A stretch of DNA of 64,000 nucleotides. Origin: Nemertoderma westbladi (Eukaryota > Xenacoelomorpha > Nemertodermatida > Nemertodermatidae). Positions 10,312 to 19,430 of this stretch are shown piece by piece. Each line of letters opens with the position of its first letter. The stretch's first letter is position 1. The stretch lies in assembly GCA_032718475.1 (NCBI GenBank), contig JAUCBJ010001957.1, positions 32,298 to 96,297 on the forward strand. Reading direction: 5' to 3'. The notes beneath the pieces are model-generated. The model searched no databases. It saw nothing but the letters and a program-made list of their open reading frames with translations, and was not told the DNA's origin. The translations under genes and the position numbers were made by a program.

Positions 10312-11037
10312 ATGTCTGACACAAAGCAAAACCTGTCAGACAGTCTCCTAGATACGACCATCTGTGACCCAGACAGGAGTGTGGAACGTGTGAGACCGAA
10401 GTTCAACTCACCTCCTACTGTAAGAAAGATCATTCCCCCAGTAGTAATATCAGACCCTAGCCTAGTCCAACATCGTAGGTCTATCATAGGCACTCGAGCT
10501 CAGGTCAAGCAGGACCAAGAAGCAGCGGAACAGCAAATACCCGCGAGCCGAGAACTTATTTCTCAGCGGCCCGACAGCTCCAGTAGTGCGGATACTGTAG
10601 AGCTGACACCCGAGTGCGGAGCAAAGATGGCAGATGCGGTTTATTCGGATCCCCTTCTCATCCTTCCTGCAGCCGTACTCACTAGGGTATTGATTGCGGT
10701 GGAGGAACACCAGATTGATTGGGCGAGAAGTAAGCGATCGACCAAGGATAGTTATGCGGGATATACAAGGGAAGAACTGAAGTCTATTGTCGAGTCGCAA
10801 TGGAACTTCCCCGGACCCGGACTCCCGTTTGACTTATCGGAAGCTGCCTGGGAAGACATACACAGGATGGGAGTGACAAAGGAAACCAGCGATCCAACTG
10901 TGTGGAAGAGGTCAGCAGCCGGATACGTACAGGGATTCTTCAGCTCCATGGAGCGATTAGAGGAACAATTGTTTAGACAACCACAAGGACCTCAAGAGCA
11001 GGGAGAGCTGCTACCCAAGGAGGTGAGGTCTCTATAG
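10312..11037 (+). CDS. Unrecognised 241-codon ORF
   Basis: It opens at an ATG after an AT-rich leader and stays open for 241 codons. I do not recognise the product. The first 100 residues are polar and low in complexity (PPTVRKIIPPVVIS, SRELISQRPDSSSSADT). The rest looks folded and acidic-amphipathic, with PLLILPAAVLTRVLIAVEEH, a GYTREELKSIVESQWNFPG segment and WKRSAAGYVQGFFSSMERLE. There is no zinc knuckle, signal peptide or membrane segment. It lies in the 21-kb block between the two 2.18-kb repeats, 416 bp before a young LTR retrotransposon. It may be a gag-like ORF of an unrecognised retroelement, or a leader ORF of the BEL/Pao element whose gag starts near 17.3 kb; neither is shown. Confidence 0.5.
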   Translation: MSDTKQNLSDSLLDTTICDPDRSVERVRPKFNSPPTVRKIIPPVVISDPSLVQHRRSIIGTRAQVKQDQEAAEQQIPASRELISQRPDSSSSADTVELTPECGAKMADAVYSDPLLILPAAVLTRVLIAVEEHQIDWARSKRSTKDSYAGYTREELKSIVESQWNFPGPGLPFDLSEAAWEDIHRMGVTKETSDPTVWKRSAAGYVQGFFSSMERLEEQLFRQPQGPQEQGELLPKEVRSL

Positions 11038-11453
11038 GGTGGCAGCAACAGGCGGCGGCGGACTCGTGAGGGTCTGGGGGCACGTTAAATCTCTCCTATA
11101 GTGCAAGGGAGTTACTGAAGGCCCTCGTGTCTAGCGAACCATGAATCAACATGGTGCCGTGGTACCGTCTAGTCGGCCTGTTGCCGTACTGCCAGTCCTG
11201 TACACAGTAGGGGTGGTGGCTTAGTGTGATCTGTGGTTTATGTGGTCTATGTGGTAGGTCTATGTTTGGTATGTATGAGTTGACCAGACTTTTTACTGTC
11301 TCCGATCGGTTGCCAAAACGTGTCTTTTCCCAGGGTAGCACTATTGGAATGGAGGTGTTACATCGGAATGGACAGGTTTCTGATGATTCTGTTGGTACTA
11401 CTATTGGAATGGAGGTGGCACCCGGAATATCGGCTGCAAGGAGGGGTTGGTGT
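11038..11453. other. Noncoding flank with an 18-bp direct repeat
   Basis: It lies between the unrecognised ORF and the LTR element. ACTATTGGAATGGAGGTG occurs at 11340-11357 and again at 11400-11417. No gene is recognisable. Confidence 0.5.
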
Positions 11454-11809
11454 TGTAATAATTTGTTGTATAGGTTATAGTCATGATCACTATAATGGTT
11501 ACAGTGAGTAGAGTATATGATTAGTATAAAGTGATTTAATAATTGGTTTGTAAACGAGTGTGTATGTAGTGAGAAGTTATCCAGCTGTGATGATTTGGAT
11601 GAGAGAATATGTATAGGAGAGGGGTGGTGAGGAAAGGGGTTTTTATGTAGATTATTGGTGTAAACGATTGGATATAGATAGAGTAAAAGATATATTATAA
11701 TTGTTTTGTGTATATTATATGTATTGTATCAATTATTGTGTATTTATATTATATTCTATCTTAAAAATAACTGAAAGCATTTTAAATATTTCGAAATAAA
11801 ACGATTACA
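11454..11809 (+). repeat. 5' LTR, 356 bp
   Basis: It begins TGTAATAATTTGTTG and ends AAAACGATTACA, with TG/CA termini. Relative to the 3' LTR it has one extra 4-base unit at GATATAGATAGAG. The 3' part has AATAAA (CGAAATAAAACG), a polyadenylation signal. The next ATG is only 16 bases behind the LTR, leaving almost no leader and no TGG-type tRNA primer site. Confidence 0.97.
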
Positions 11810-11825
11810 AGCTATCACCGCAATT

Positions 11826-12596
11826 ATGTCATTAAAGTTAAATCAAATCATACGTCCGTTTAGTGGTGATGACAAAACTGTTAATTTTAACGAATGGATG
11901 AAGAAATTTCTATTAGTCGCGAAAACTCAGAAATGGGAACAGTTGGAAAATCACCTGCCATTGTTGTTGGAGGGGTCAGCATTCACGGTGTATGACCAAT
12001 TATCAGATGAAGCCAAAGGAAATATAGATAGTATCGTAAGCACGTTGACCACCGCATTTTCGTTGACACCAACACAAGCATATAAAGCTTTTACGAAACG
12101 TATGTGGTCTCCGGATGAAGCTGTTGAAGTGTACCTGTCGGACTTGAAACGGTTAATTTTGCTAACTGGAATCAAACCATCGGACATTGAGCGTATTCAA
12201 CCAATAATAAAAAGTCAATTTGTTAGCGGATTACCCAATGACCTCAGTAGTAAACTAGTTACAATGAATGCGGTTGAAAGTGAATTGATGAGTTTAGAAG
12301 AATTAGTGACGAAAGCGAGACGTATCATCGCAGATCGAAAGTGCGATGACGGTATAGGAATTATCGGTGCTGTTGGGGAACGCCGCCGTCCTTATCAGCA
12401 CCCACATAATGATGGTGATCGTAGTAACAGAGCTACAGCGTCGTTTATCTGTTACAATTGTGGGAAACCGGGACATATTTCGTCACAATGTCCCTCAGAG
12501 AGAAAAACTGTCAAATGTTACCGCTGCTCTGGTTATGGCCATATTGCGAGAAATTGCGGCACTAAGGAATCGGGAAACGCGAATGGGGGGTTGTAG
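11826..12596 (+). CDS. Gag of the young LTR retrotransposon
   Basis: 256 codons from an ATG 16 bases after the 5' LTR. Residues about 1-180 form a capsid-like region with PFSGDDKTVNFNEWMKKF and FVSGLPNDLSSKLV. Two CCHC knuckles follow: CYNCGKPGHISSQC and CYRCSGYGHIARNC, which bind the genomic RNA. The frame ends with GGG GGG TTG TAG. The pol frame, one base back, is open from 12566 and so overlaps the gag end. The run of six G in this overlap could serve as a -1 slip site; that is inference. Confidence 0.92.
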   Translation: MSLKLNQIIRPFSGDDKTVNFNEWMKKFLLVAKTQKWEQLENHLPLLLEGSAFTVYDQLSDEAKGNIDSIVSTLTTAFSLTPTQAYKAFTKRMWSPDEAVEVYLSDLKRLILLTGIKPSDIERIQPIIKSQFVSGLPNDLSSKLVTMNAVESELMSLEELVTKARRIIADRKCDDGIGIIGAVGERRRPYQHPHNDGDRSNRATASFICYNCGKPGHISSQCPSERKTVKCYRCSGYGHIARNCGTKESGNANGGL

Positions 12597-13675
12597 GGGT
12601 CGCCGCTTTAACTTCCTCCCGCGATTTGTTGCCAAGATGTTCGGCGAATATTTCATCAACAGACGGATCAGCTAAGTATATTTGTAGAGTAGGTGTTGAC
12701 TCTTATTGTTCAAAGACTATTGTATCATCAGGTTTTCTGTATGGTAAATCTGAATTTATATTTTCTAATGCCAATTGTTCAGAGACTTTTATGATGTTAA
12801 ACGGTACCAAAATTTATACTGTAGGGAAGATTTCAATTTATTTGCATAATTTACCTGGTATTGTTGGAGGGTTTTGTTTTGATGCATGGGTAGTAAACGG
12901 ATGTGATATATTTGATGTTGATGTTTTATTGGGAATCGATGCAATTGTGTGTTTGGGTGGTGTGAAGATACATTCATCTGATTGTATATCTGTTTCGTCA
13001 ATTGAATTTTTAGGATGTGGATCAAATAATTTACGTCCAAATTATTGTGGTGCACTGACATCAAATAGTGATAATGATAAAGTTAAGTCAGATAGTACAA
13101 ATTCTAGTGGAGACAATAATGAGCTAAATTCAAATACCGCAAGTTTCTTTTATCATGATAACGGTGATATCACCATCACTGAAAGTGATTTCGTAGTAAA
13201 GTTTGATAGTTTATCAAAGTTGTGGACCGTAAATTGGGTGTGGAAGAATAATAAGCCCCCAATTCATAAAGTTGGCAGTGGTATTGGTGATTACAATATA
13301 AAGTTATCAGATTCACATAACACCATGTTTGAGAATGAAATTCAAGTTTGGTTGACAAATGGGTTTATTGTAGAATATGACCCGATTGAACACGGTGAAA
13401 TTGAATGTGTGTTACCGTTAATGCCTGTGGTCCAGGAACACAAGATCACAACTCCTGTGAGACCTGTATTAGATTACTCAATGTTGAATAGTTGCTTGGT
13501 GAGTTTTCCAGGACAACAAATGGGAATATGTAATAATAAATTGCGAAACTGGCGACAGCGTTCATCAAATAGTACGATTATAGATATTAAAAAAGCATAT
13601 TTACAGATAAGAGTTGCTCCACATTTGTTGAAATATCAAGCACTTTTATACAAAGATACTATTTATATAAAATGA
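12566..13675 (+). CDS. Pol part 1: protease and N-terminal RT
   Basis: This frame is -1 relative to gag and overlaps its last 31 bases. It has a retropepsin-like segment: CRVGVDSYCSKTIVSSGF at the active-site position and DVDVLLGIDAIVCLGGVKI as the C-terminal Leu-Leu-Gly block. The usual D-T/S-G reads D-S-Y. An Asn/Ser-rich spacer follows, then RT from PVVQEHKITTPVRPVLDYSM to motif A in STIIDIKKAYLQIRV. The frame stops at AAA TGA (13673-13675) inside RT, and the remainder continues -1 in the next ORF. Compared with relatives, which read about YxLTRLGFGL here, a 2-base insertion in the A run would explain the break. Confidence 0.85.
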   Translation, partial: GIGKREWGVVGVAALTSSRDLLPRCSANISSTDGSAKYICRVGVDSYCSKTIVSSGFLYGKSEFIFSNANCSETFMMLNGTKIYTVGKISIYLHNLPGIVGGFCFDAWVVNGCDIFDVDVLLGIDAIVCLGGVKIHSSDCISVSSIEFLGCGSNNLRPNYCGALTSNSDNDKVKSDSTNSSGDNNELNSNTASFFYHDNGDITITESDFVVKFDSLSKLWTVNWVWKNNKPPIHKVGSGIGDYNIKLSDSHNTMFENEIQVWLTNGFIVEYDPIEHGEIECVLPLMPVVQEHKITTPVRPVLDYSMLNSCLVSFPGQQMGICNNKLRNWRQRSSNSTIIDIKKAYLQIRVAPHLLKYQALLYKDTIYIK

Positions 13676-16122
13676 CACGAATGGGGTTTGGATTAGAGAT
13701 TGCAAGAAAAGTTTTAGAAACTGTGATTGAGTTCATCTTTAGTGTTAGCAAATTTCCCGAAAATGCAGTAGATTTCTATGTGGATGATGTCTATTGTGAT
13801 GAGAATTTGGTATCTGCAAGTTCAGTGGAAATTGCTTTGAACAATTACGGTTTACCCACAAAACCCCCTACAAGTATCAAAGAAAATGACGTTTTGGGCT
13901 TACATGTATTCGAAGCAAATTCTGAGTTGTGTTGGAAGCGACGTAACAAAGGTGATCTTATACCAGATTTATTTAGCATGACTCGAAGAGGTCTACATTC
14001 ATGGACTGGTAAGGTAACTGGCCTATATCCCGTATGCAGTTGGTTACGATTAGCCTGCAGTTGGTTGAAACGACAATGTATAGGAGATTGGGATAGTCCA
14101 GTTGACTCATGGATATTAAAATTGGTGAAAGTTACATGGGAGAGCATATGTAATAACGATCCAGTATGTGGAGTATGGAATGTAAATACTCTTAATGGAA
14201 ATTGTGTGATGTGGTGTGATGCTAGTGACATTGCTAGAGGAGTTCTTCTAGAAGTCGATGGTAGAATAATTGAGGATGCTGCTTGGCTACGAAAGAAAAA
14301 TGAATCAAAAGCTCATATCAATGTGGTGGAATTAAATAGCGTGGTCGATGGAATCAATCTCGCAATAGAGTGGAATATTAAACGATTCACATTATGTTCA
14401 GATTCACAAATTGTGTGCAGGTGGGTTGAAGCAACTCTGAAAAATATACATCGAATTCATGTCGGGGGAATGTATATGAATTTGGTAAAACGTCGTTTAG
14501 AACTGTTGCTAGAGTTAGTACAGTTATATGGTTTAGATGTTGAGGTAAAGTGGGTGAAATCTGAACAAAACTTGTCTGATAAACTAACGAGACTACCCAG
14601 AGGTTGGAAAGAGTCTGCCACGGTAAATCAACCTGAAATCGAGACATGTAATACGGATAAGTGTTCGGGAATCGGTGCTGTAATGTACCATAACGATAAA
14701 GAACTATATTGTGGAATTAAATTAGAGCATATAAGAAGAGATCAAATTCAAGACAAAGATATAAACATAATGCTAAGTGATCCTTCACATATCTCAAAAA
14801 CAACAAACTCATACAAAAATGTTAGATCTCAGTTAATGGTGTATAGCGGAATGTTAGTTCGCAAAGTGAAAGTTCCTCCAAACGATTTATTAAATGTTCC
14901 AGTAATTCCAAGTAGTTTAGTCAACGAAGCTATTAAGAATGTCCACGATTCTTATGGTCATCCATGCAGTGAAACTACAAGAGAAATAATCAGGCGGCAA
15001 GGTTATTTCCCCAATATGATGTCGCAATGTCAGAAATTCGTTAAAAGTTGTGAAAGGTGTTCATTATCCGATCCTAAAAAACCAGACGATATTAACCCAA
15101 CAACCCAAATGGTAATACCTGATCGTCCATGGCAAGTGGTTCAGATTGATACCATGAAAATAACTGGTGATATACACTTTGTAGGGTTACTGGCTATGTT
15201 TGATGTATTAACAAAGTATGTTGAAGTAGAACTTTTGAAAGATTATACTAAAGAGACTGTTGTGTCCAAGTTGCTGAAGATATGCCGACGATGGGGTCCC
15301 CCCGAGGTGATACGTTGCGATTCTGGTACTGAGTTATGGAATTCCATGTCGAAAGCATTATATAACTCTTTTAATATTATTGTTAGACGCGGAGCAGTGA
15401 GACATCCAAGAAGTCAGGGAGCAGTAGAACGTTTTAACAGATCATTTTTAACATTGGTACGAAAAACGTTAGAACGAAGTACAGATTGGGCTGTAGAATT
15501 GGATCAATTGTTATATTTCTATCGTCACAGACCTACGACTACAACTGCCATGAGTCCTACAAAAGCGATGTGTGGTTGGGATTGTTGTTCTAGAAATATC
15601 GATAAGAAATCTGGGTCATCATGGTCCCAAGGTCTAAATCCTTCTTTAGTTGATACTCTGGAAGAGTGTATGTCAAAATTAGATGGAATAGACATTTCAA
15701 CACCACAAATCTTTGCCACTGGAGATTTGGTGTATTTATTACGTGAAGATAGGTCGCCTAAACACATGACACAATGGACAAAGGGATGGACAGTGACTGA
15801 TATTATAAACTCAACAACAGTACGAATATCTAATACCAATAAGGAGATCAAAGACAAATTTGTAAACATTGATATAATAAAACACGCAGTAGAAGTAAAT
15901 ATTGATGACCGTTTGGAAAAAGCAAAGATTAAAGAGGATGATAATATAATAAAATCCGATGACAGCGATGATTTCTTAGAATTTGAATGTGGAGAGTTTG
16001 ATCAAAGCGATAACAGCAACCAAAATACTGATAATGACGAAAATGAAGATGCAGTAATACCACGACGATCTACACGTGTGAGACGTCCTGTTGATCTGTA
16101 TGGAAATCCAAAACGTTATTGA
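13672..16122 (+). CDS. Pol part 2: RT C-half, RNase H, integrase
   Basis: 816 codons starting at an ATG that overlaps the preceding stop (ATGA). RT motif B is RMGFGLEIARK and motif C is YVDD at residues 36-39. RNase H carries WCDASDIARG, HINVVELNSV and a SDSQIVCRWV block. Integrase has an H-x3-H...C-x2-C zinc finger (HDSYGH, CERC), and the catalytic D493, D550 and E586 in DD35E spacing, with GAVERFNR at the glutamate. The C-terminus is acidic and ends in a basic RRSTRVRRPVDLYGNP motif that often closes such integrases. All catalytic residues of RT and integrase are intact. It makes and inserts the DNA copy. Confidence 0.9.
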   Translation: MTRMGFGLEIARKVLETVIEFIFSVSKFPENAVDFYVDDVYCDENLVSASSVEIALNNYGLPTKPPTSIKENDVLGLHVFEANSELCWKRRNKGDLIPDLFSMTRRGLHSWTGKVTGLYPVCSWLRLACSWLKRQCIGDWDSPVDSWILKLVKVTWESICNNDPVCGVWNVNTLNGNCVMWCDASDIARGVLLEVDGRIIEDAAWLRKKNESKAHINVVELNSVVDGINLAIEWNIKRFTLCSDSQIVCRWVEATLKNIHRIHVGGMYMNLVKRRLELLLELVQLYGLDVEVKWVKSEQNLSDKLTRLPRGWKESATVNQPEIETCNTDKCSGIGAVMYHNDKELYCGIKLEHIRRDQIQDKDINIMLSDPSHISKTTNSYKNVRSQLMVYSGMLVRKVKVPPNDLLNVPVIPSSLVNEAIKNVHDSYGHPCSETTREIIRRQGYFPNMMSQCQKFVKSCERCSLSDPKKPDDINPTTQMVIPDRPWQVVQIDTMKITGDIHFVGLLAMFDVLTKYVEVELLKDYTKETVVSKLLKICRRWGPPEVIRCDSGTELWNSMSKALYNSFNIIVRRGAVRHPRSQGAVERFNRSFLTLVRKTLERSTDWAVELDQLLYFYRHRPTTTTAMSPTKAMCGWDCCSRNIDKKSGSSWSQGLNPSLVDTLEECMSKLDGIDISTPQIFATGDLVYLLREDRSPKHMTQWTKGWTVTDIINSTTVRISNTNKEIKDKFVNIDIIKHAVEVNIDDRLEKAKIKEDDNIIKSDDSDDFLEFECGEFDQSDNSNQNTDNDENEDAVIPRRSTRVRRPVDLYGNPKRY

Positions 16123-16132
16123 TGATGTTACT

Positions 16133-16179
16133 GAGGGGGATGTAATAAATATGATAGACGGGGTTCTATCAGAGGGGGA
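16133..16179 (+). promoter_or_regulatory. Polypurine tract, duplicated
   Basis: AGAGGGGGA directly abuts the 3' LTR (16171-16179), the expected primer for plus-strand DNA synthesis. A near-copy, TGAGGGGGA followed by TGTAATAA, sits at about 16132-16148, so PPT plus LTR start occur twice. The first is probably a relic. Confidence 0.75.
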
Positions 16180-16531
16180 TGTAATAATTTGTTGTATAGG
16201 TTATAGTCATGATCACTATAATGGTTACAGTGAGTAGAGTATATGATTAGTATAAAGTGATTTAATAATTGGTTTGTAAACGAGTGTGTATGTAGTGAGA
16301 AGTTATCCAGCTGTGATGATTTGGATGAGAGAATATGTATAGGAGAGGGGTGGTGAGGAAAGGGGTTTTTATGTAGATTATTGGTGTAAACGATTGGATA
16401 TAGAGTAAAAGATATATTATAATTGTTTTGTGTATATTATATGTATTGTATCAATTATTGTGTATTTATATTATATTCTATCTTAAAAATAACTGAAAGC
16501 ATTTTAAATATTTCGAAATAAAACGATTACA
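16180..16531 (+). repeat. 3' LTR, 352 bp
   Basis: Matches the 5' LTR base for base apart from a 4-bp deletion near 16400. Near identity of the two LTRs indicates a recent insertion. Confidence 0.97.
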
Positions 16532-17317
16532 CGAGTGAATGATACTCTGGAATCTGTGGTTTGTGTGTGGACGATCAGTGGCAGTTTGCTTGAGCTTTCT
16601 GTTGCTGTGGGTACGTGGTATACGTGAGTGTATGTATGGCCACTGCGAGTGAGTATGGGAAACCTTGCCGGTTGGTTCAGTCGCCGCTGGTTATTAGTAG
16701 GACCATATCTTTACTGCGCCCCAGCATATTTTGTGCACACAAAGTTATTTTGCCCTGACGGCAAAATAAGGTACTCTCGGCTCTTTTATTAGTCGATACA
16801 ATTTTGTCCCCTCTGATTTTGTCACCGATTTGTCTTTCCCGATTATGTCCTCTGTGTGTGCATGGTATGCGTCAGATTTGTGTTTACCGTTATGTACTTG
16901 ATTTCGTGAGCATCTATTGAGTACACGTGTACAGTGACTGGTAAGTGGTGACTTGTTCTTAGCTTTAAGCTAGACAGTATTGTTTGCGGAACCGACTTCC
17001 CCTCAATACTGCCGGCGAGGCGGGTGAAAACGTGTCAAAATTCCATGTTGGGTAGCGCAAGCCCACTTGGGACAAGACCGTCGGTTTGGCTCAAGGGCGA
17101 CCTTTATGCTCGATCGCTATCGACTGGTCCACCCGCCGGTTGACTCTCTGAGTTGGCTCAATGTACAGTCAGGCCACAGTAAGTTGACAGTAGCCGACCA
17201 CCTGGCTACACCGATGAGCTGTGCCGGTGTGATCGGGGGATTGAAAATTGAACCCGGGAAGCATCGGGCTACCCTCCGGCCTGGTCTGATAAAAACGGAG
17301 TCAGACTGGCCCCAAGG
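16532..17317. other. Stretch between LTR element and BEL/Pao gag
   Basis: No convincing gene. It has GT-rich sequence and then a GC-richer part from about 16990. A 112-codon ORF at 17067-17405 has no recognisable domain and is likely leader sequence of the BEL/Pao element. No 5' LTR of that element could be matched to sequence after its pol. Confidence 0.4.
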
Positions 17318-17484
17318 GTGGTGGGACAGCGTCCGCCTCGTGGGTGCGCCTCGGAGAGGAGCCCAGAAGGACGCAAGCGTTATCAAGTTCGAGAAAGAAT
17401 TCTAAGAATCAGACTAATCCTATCGGCCTTTGAGGAGGCTTCGAAAAGAAGACAAGACACGTCGTTGCAAGTTGCCGTAAAGAC

Positions 17485-18264
17485 TTGGTTACAGTGGGTG
17501 AGTCTCCAAGTTCAAAGAACTGCCCTGTGGAAATCTCAGTTAGCTCAACCCTTGGAGAATCAACAGACACCACCTTTTCCCAAGTGGAAAGTGAAGCGAC
17601 AGCAGAGAAACCGCATAAGAGGGATGCTATTGACATCTATCTGTCAGACTATCAACGCTTTGTAGGTGACGAAGAGTTGAGGAGACGGCTGGATGGACTT
17701 AGCCCTAATAGTGAAGGAGCCAAGCTTGTGTTGGACGCAATCGATGCGGATATGAGAGCTGCGAACCAAGCTAAATTTGATGAACGCCTCCGCATCGCTA
17801 GAGTCCAAGAAGAACAAGTAAAGAAAAAACATATAGAAGACAGAAAGACAGCGGCAGTGGCAGCAGCAGTGGCAGAAGCGGAAAGAAAGGCGGCAGTGGC
17901 AGCGGCCGAAGCGGAAAGAAAGGCGGTAGTGGCAGCGGCAGAGGCAGTGGCAGAAGCAGAACGGAGGGCATCTGAAGAAACAACCCAACTAGAGTTGGAA
18001 AATCTTCAAGAGAATCAAGACTGCATAAATAAACAGTTAACAGCTAGTCAAATGCAGATGATGAGTCGATCTACTCCCAAAAGACAGGGATATACATCAT
18101 CTGAGGAAGGCGATACCACCGATCCTGAAGGCGGAGGAAATCGATCTCGCCTAAGCAGACGTAGAAGAATGTCCCACCGTCAGAAATTGCCTGATTTGCC
18201 CCCAACTGTTAGAAGGCAACTAGCTAGCACAGACTTAGTAGTACAGAACCCACAGACCAAATAA
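17485..18264 (+). pseudogene. BEL/Pao Gag N-terminal region, coiled coil
   Basis: An open frame with no proper ATG start (first listed codon is TTG). Its middle has a strongly charged alanine-rich coiled coil built from repeats like AVAAAEAERKA (about residues 120-165), encoded by a GCAGTGGCAG-type minisatellite. It then turns Ser/Arg-rich (RSRLSRRRRMSHR). Another frame at 17318-17665 (RERILRIRLILSAFEEASK) probably supplies the real gag N-terminus, so a frameshift lies in the overlap. It ends at TAA 18262-18264 while the next gag frame is already open. Confidence 0.6.
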
Positions 18265-19430
18265 TTAAAATAGAAAGACTCCCTACTATAGTAGATGAGC
18301 CTGAAATTATTAGGCCTGTTCTCGAAGCCACCCCTTTGGTGATAGAGACACCTGTACTCCCAGAACTTACCTCTAAATTCCCTCTGCACAGCACTAAGCT
18401 ACCTGTGCCCAGCAGAACAGCCCATGAGACAGTTCATGTCCTGGACTCCGAGCGAAATATTAATGATTTGTCGCCCGTTGTCCCTCGTCCGCCCGCTACA
18501 ACGTTGGCGGCTCCCGCTTCGGCGGTCGAGTGGGTGGATGAGAGACGGCGGGGGATGGATCTCCTGCTCGGGCAGATGCAGGAGACTGTTAAGCAGTTCA
18601 AGGGCACAGTAAGGGAAAGTAGGTTAGAGTTGCAAGAAGTGCAGCAAAGTATCGCGTTAGAACGCGATAAATTAGTAAATACACAAAAGGGTATACCACC
18701 ACCCCCGGTAACAATGTGTCAACCTGTTAGGTCTGAAGTATCTCATGCGCAAGGTGTGGAGCCTACACGTATCTATACTGCTAGCGAAGTAGAAACTCCT
18801 ATAGTGAACCCTATTAAGGGTAATTATAAACCTGTTGACAATGATATTCCCTATAGACCTGATCATAATCCGAGAAATTTATATACCGATAACTCGATAT
18901 TAAATAACACGATGGCCCAAGAAAGTTTTATGCGTCAAATGGCTAGAACCGAAGCCCGTCAAGCGGTAAAGGTGGGAGAGATAGTCAAGTTCAATGGAGA
19001 TGAGATGAAATGGTTACCTTTTAATGAATATTATAAAGATAACATACAGAACTCTGTGCTATCTAACGGAGAGAAACTTAGATTCCTCATCGAGTGCTTG
19101 GAAGGATCTCCCAAGTTAATGGCGTTAAAGTTTATTGGACATCCAGACGGATTAAGACAAGTTTGGGATACACTAAACATCAGGTATGGTAATAGGAATA
19201 ACATAGCTAAATATTTGTATGCAAAATTAGTAGCGCCCCGAAAGTTCATTAGCAGCGGGATAATAGAGTTTTCCGATGAGATTCAAGAGATCTGTAGACA
19301 ATTAGATTGGTTAGGTAAGTCTCATGAATATCAGAGTTCTATGGTTATTGGAGCCGTGGCTTCTACTTTACCGAAGGGTGGAGTAGGTACACGCTGGGAT
19401 AAGAAAGTGTTATATATGATGGAACAATAA
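18243..19430 (+). pseudogene. BEL/Pao Gag central region
   Basis: The frame is open from before 18243. A Pro-rich linker is followed by a coiled coil (RRGMDLLLGQMQETVKQFKG) and then the conserved BEL/Pao gag domain: KFNGDEMKWLPFNEYYKDNI, RFLIECLEGSPKLMALKFIG and VWDTLNIRYGNRNNIAKYLY. It reaches MMEQ and a TAA at 19428-19430. The same frame continues open immediately behind that stop (RRDPTMADLMSFLDGEV...), so the stop is a single nonsense codon inside gag, or much less likely a readthrough site. The domain packages element RNA. Confidence 0.85.

Larger units (their letters stand above)
11454..16531 (+). mobile_element. Young LTR retrotransposon, complete
   Basis: Two LTRs (11454-11809 and 16180-16531) start TGTAATAATTTG and end AACGATTACA. 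By eye they differ only by a 4-bp deletion. Between them lie gag with two CCHC knuckles, a protease-RT frame and an RT-RNase H-integrase frame. The domain order RT, RNase H, integrase and the TRMGFGLEIA/YVDD motifs place it with Ty3/gypsy-like elements known from molluscs, arthropods and other invertebrates; this clade is recalled from family knowledge. No matching target duplication is present: the left flank ends GGTGT and the right flank starts CGAGT. Confidence 0.95.

Noticed and set aside
17067-17405. A 112-codon ORF as a separate gene
   Set aside because: No recognisable domain, and it sits where the leader of the BEL/Pao element is expected; a chance ORF in GC-richer sequence is likelier.
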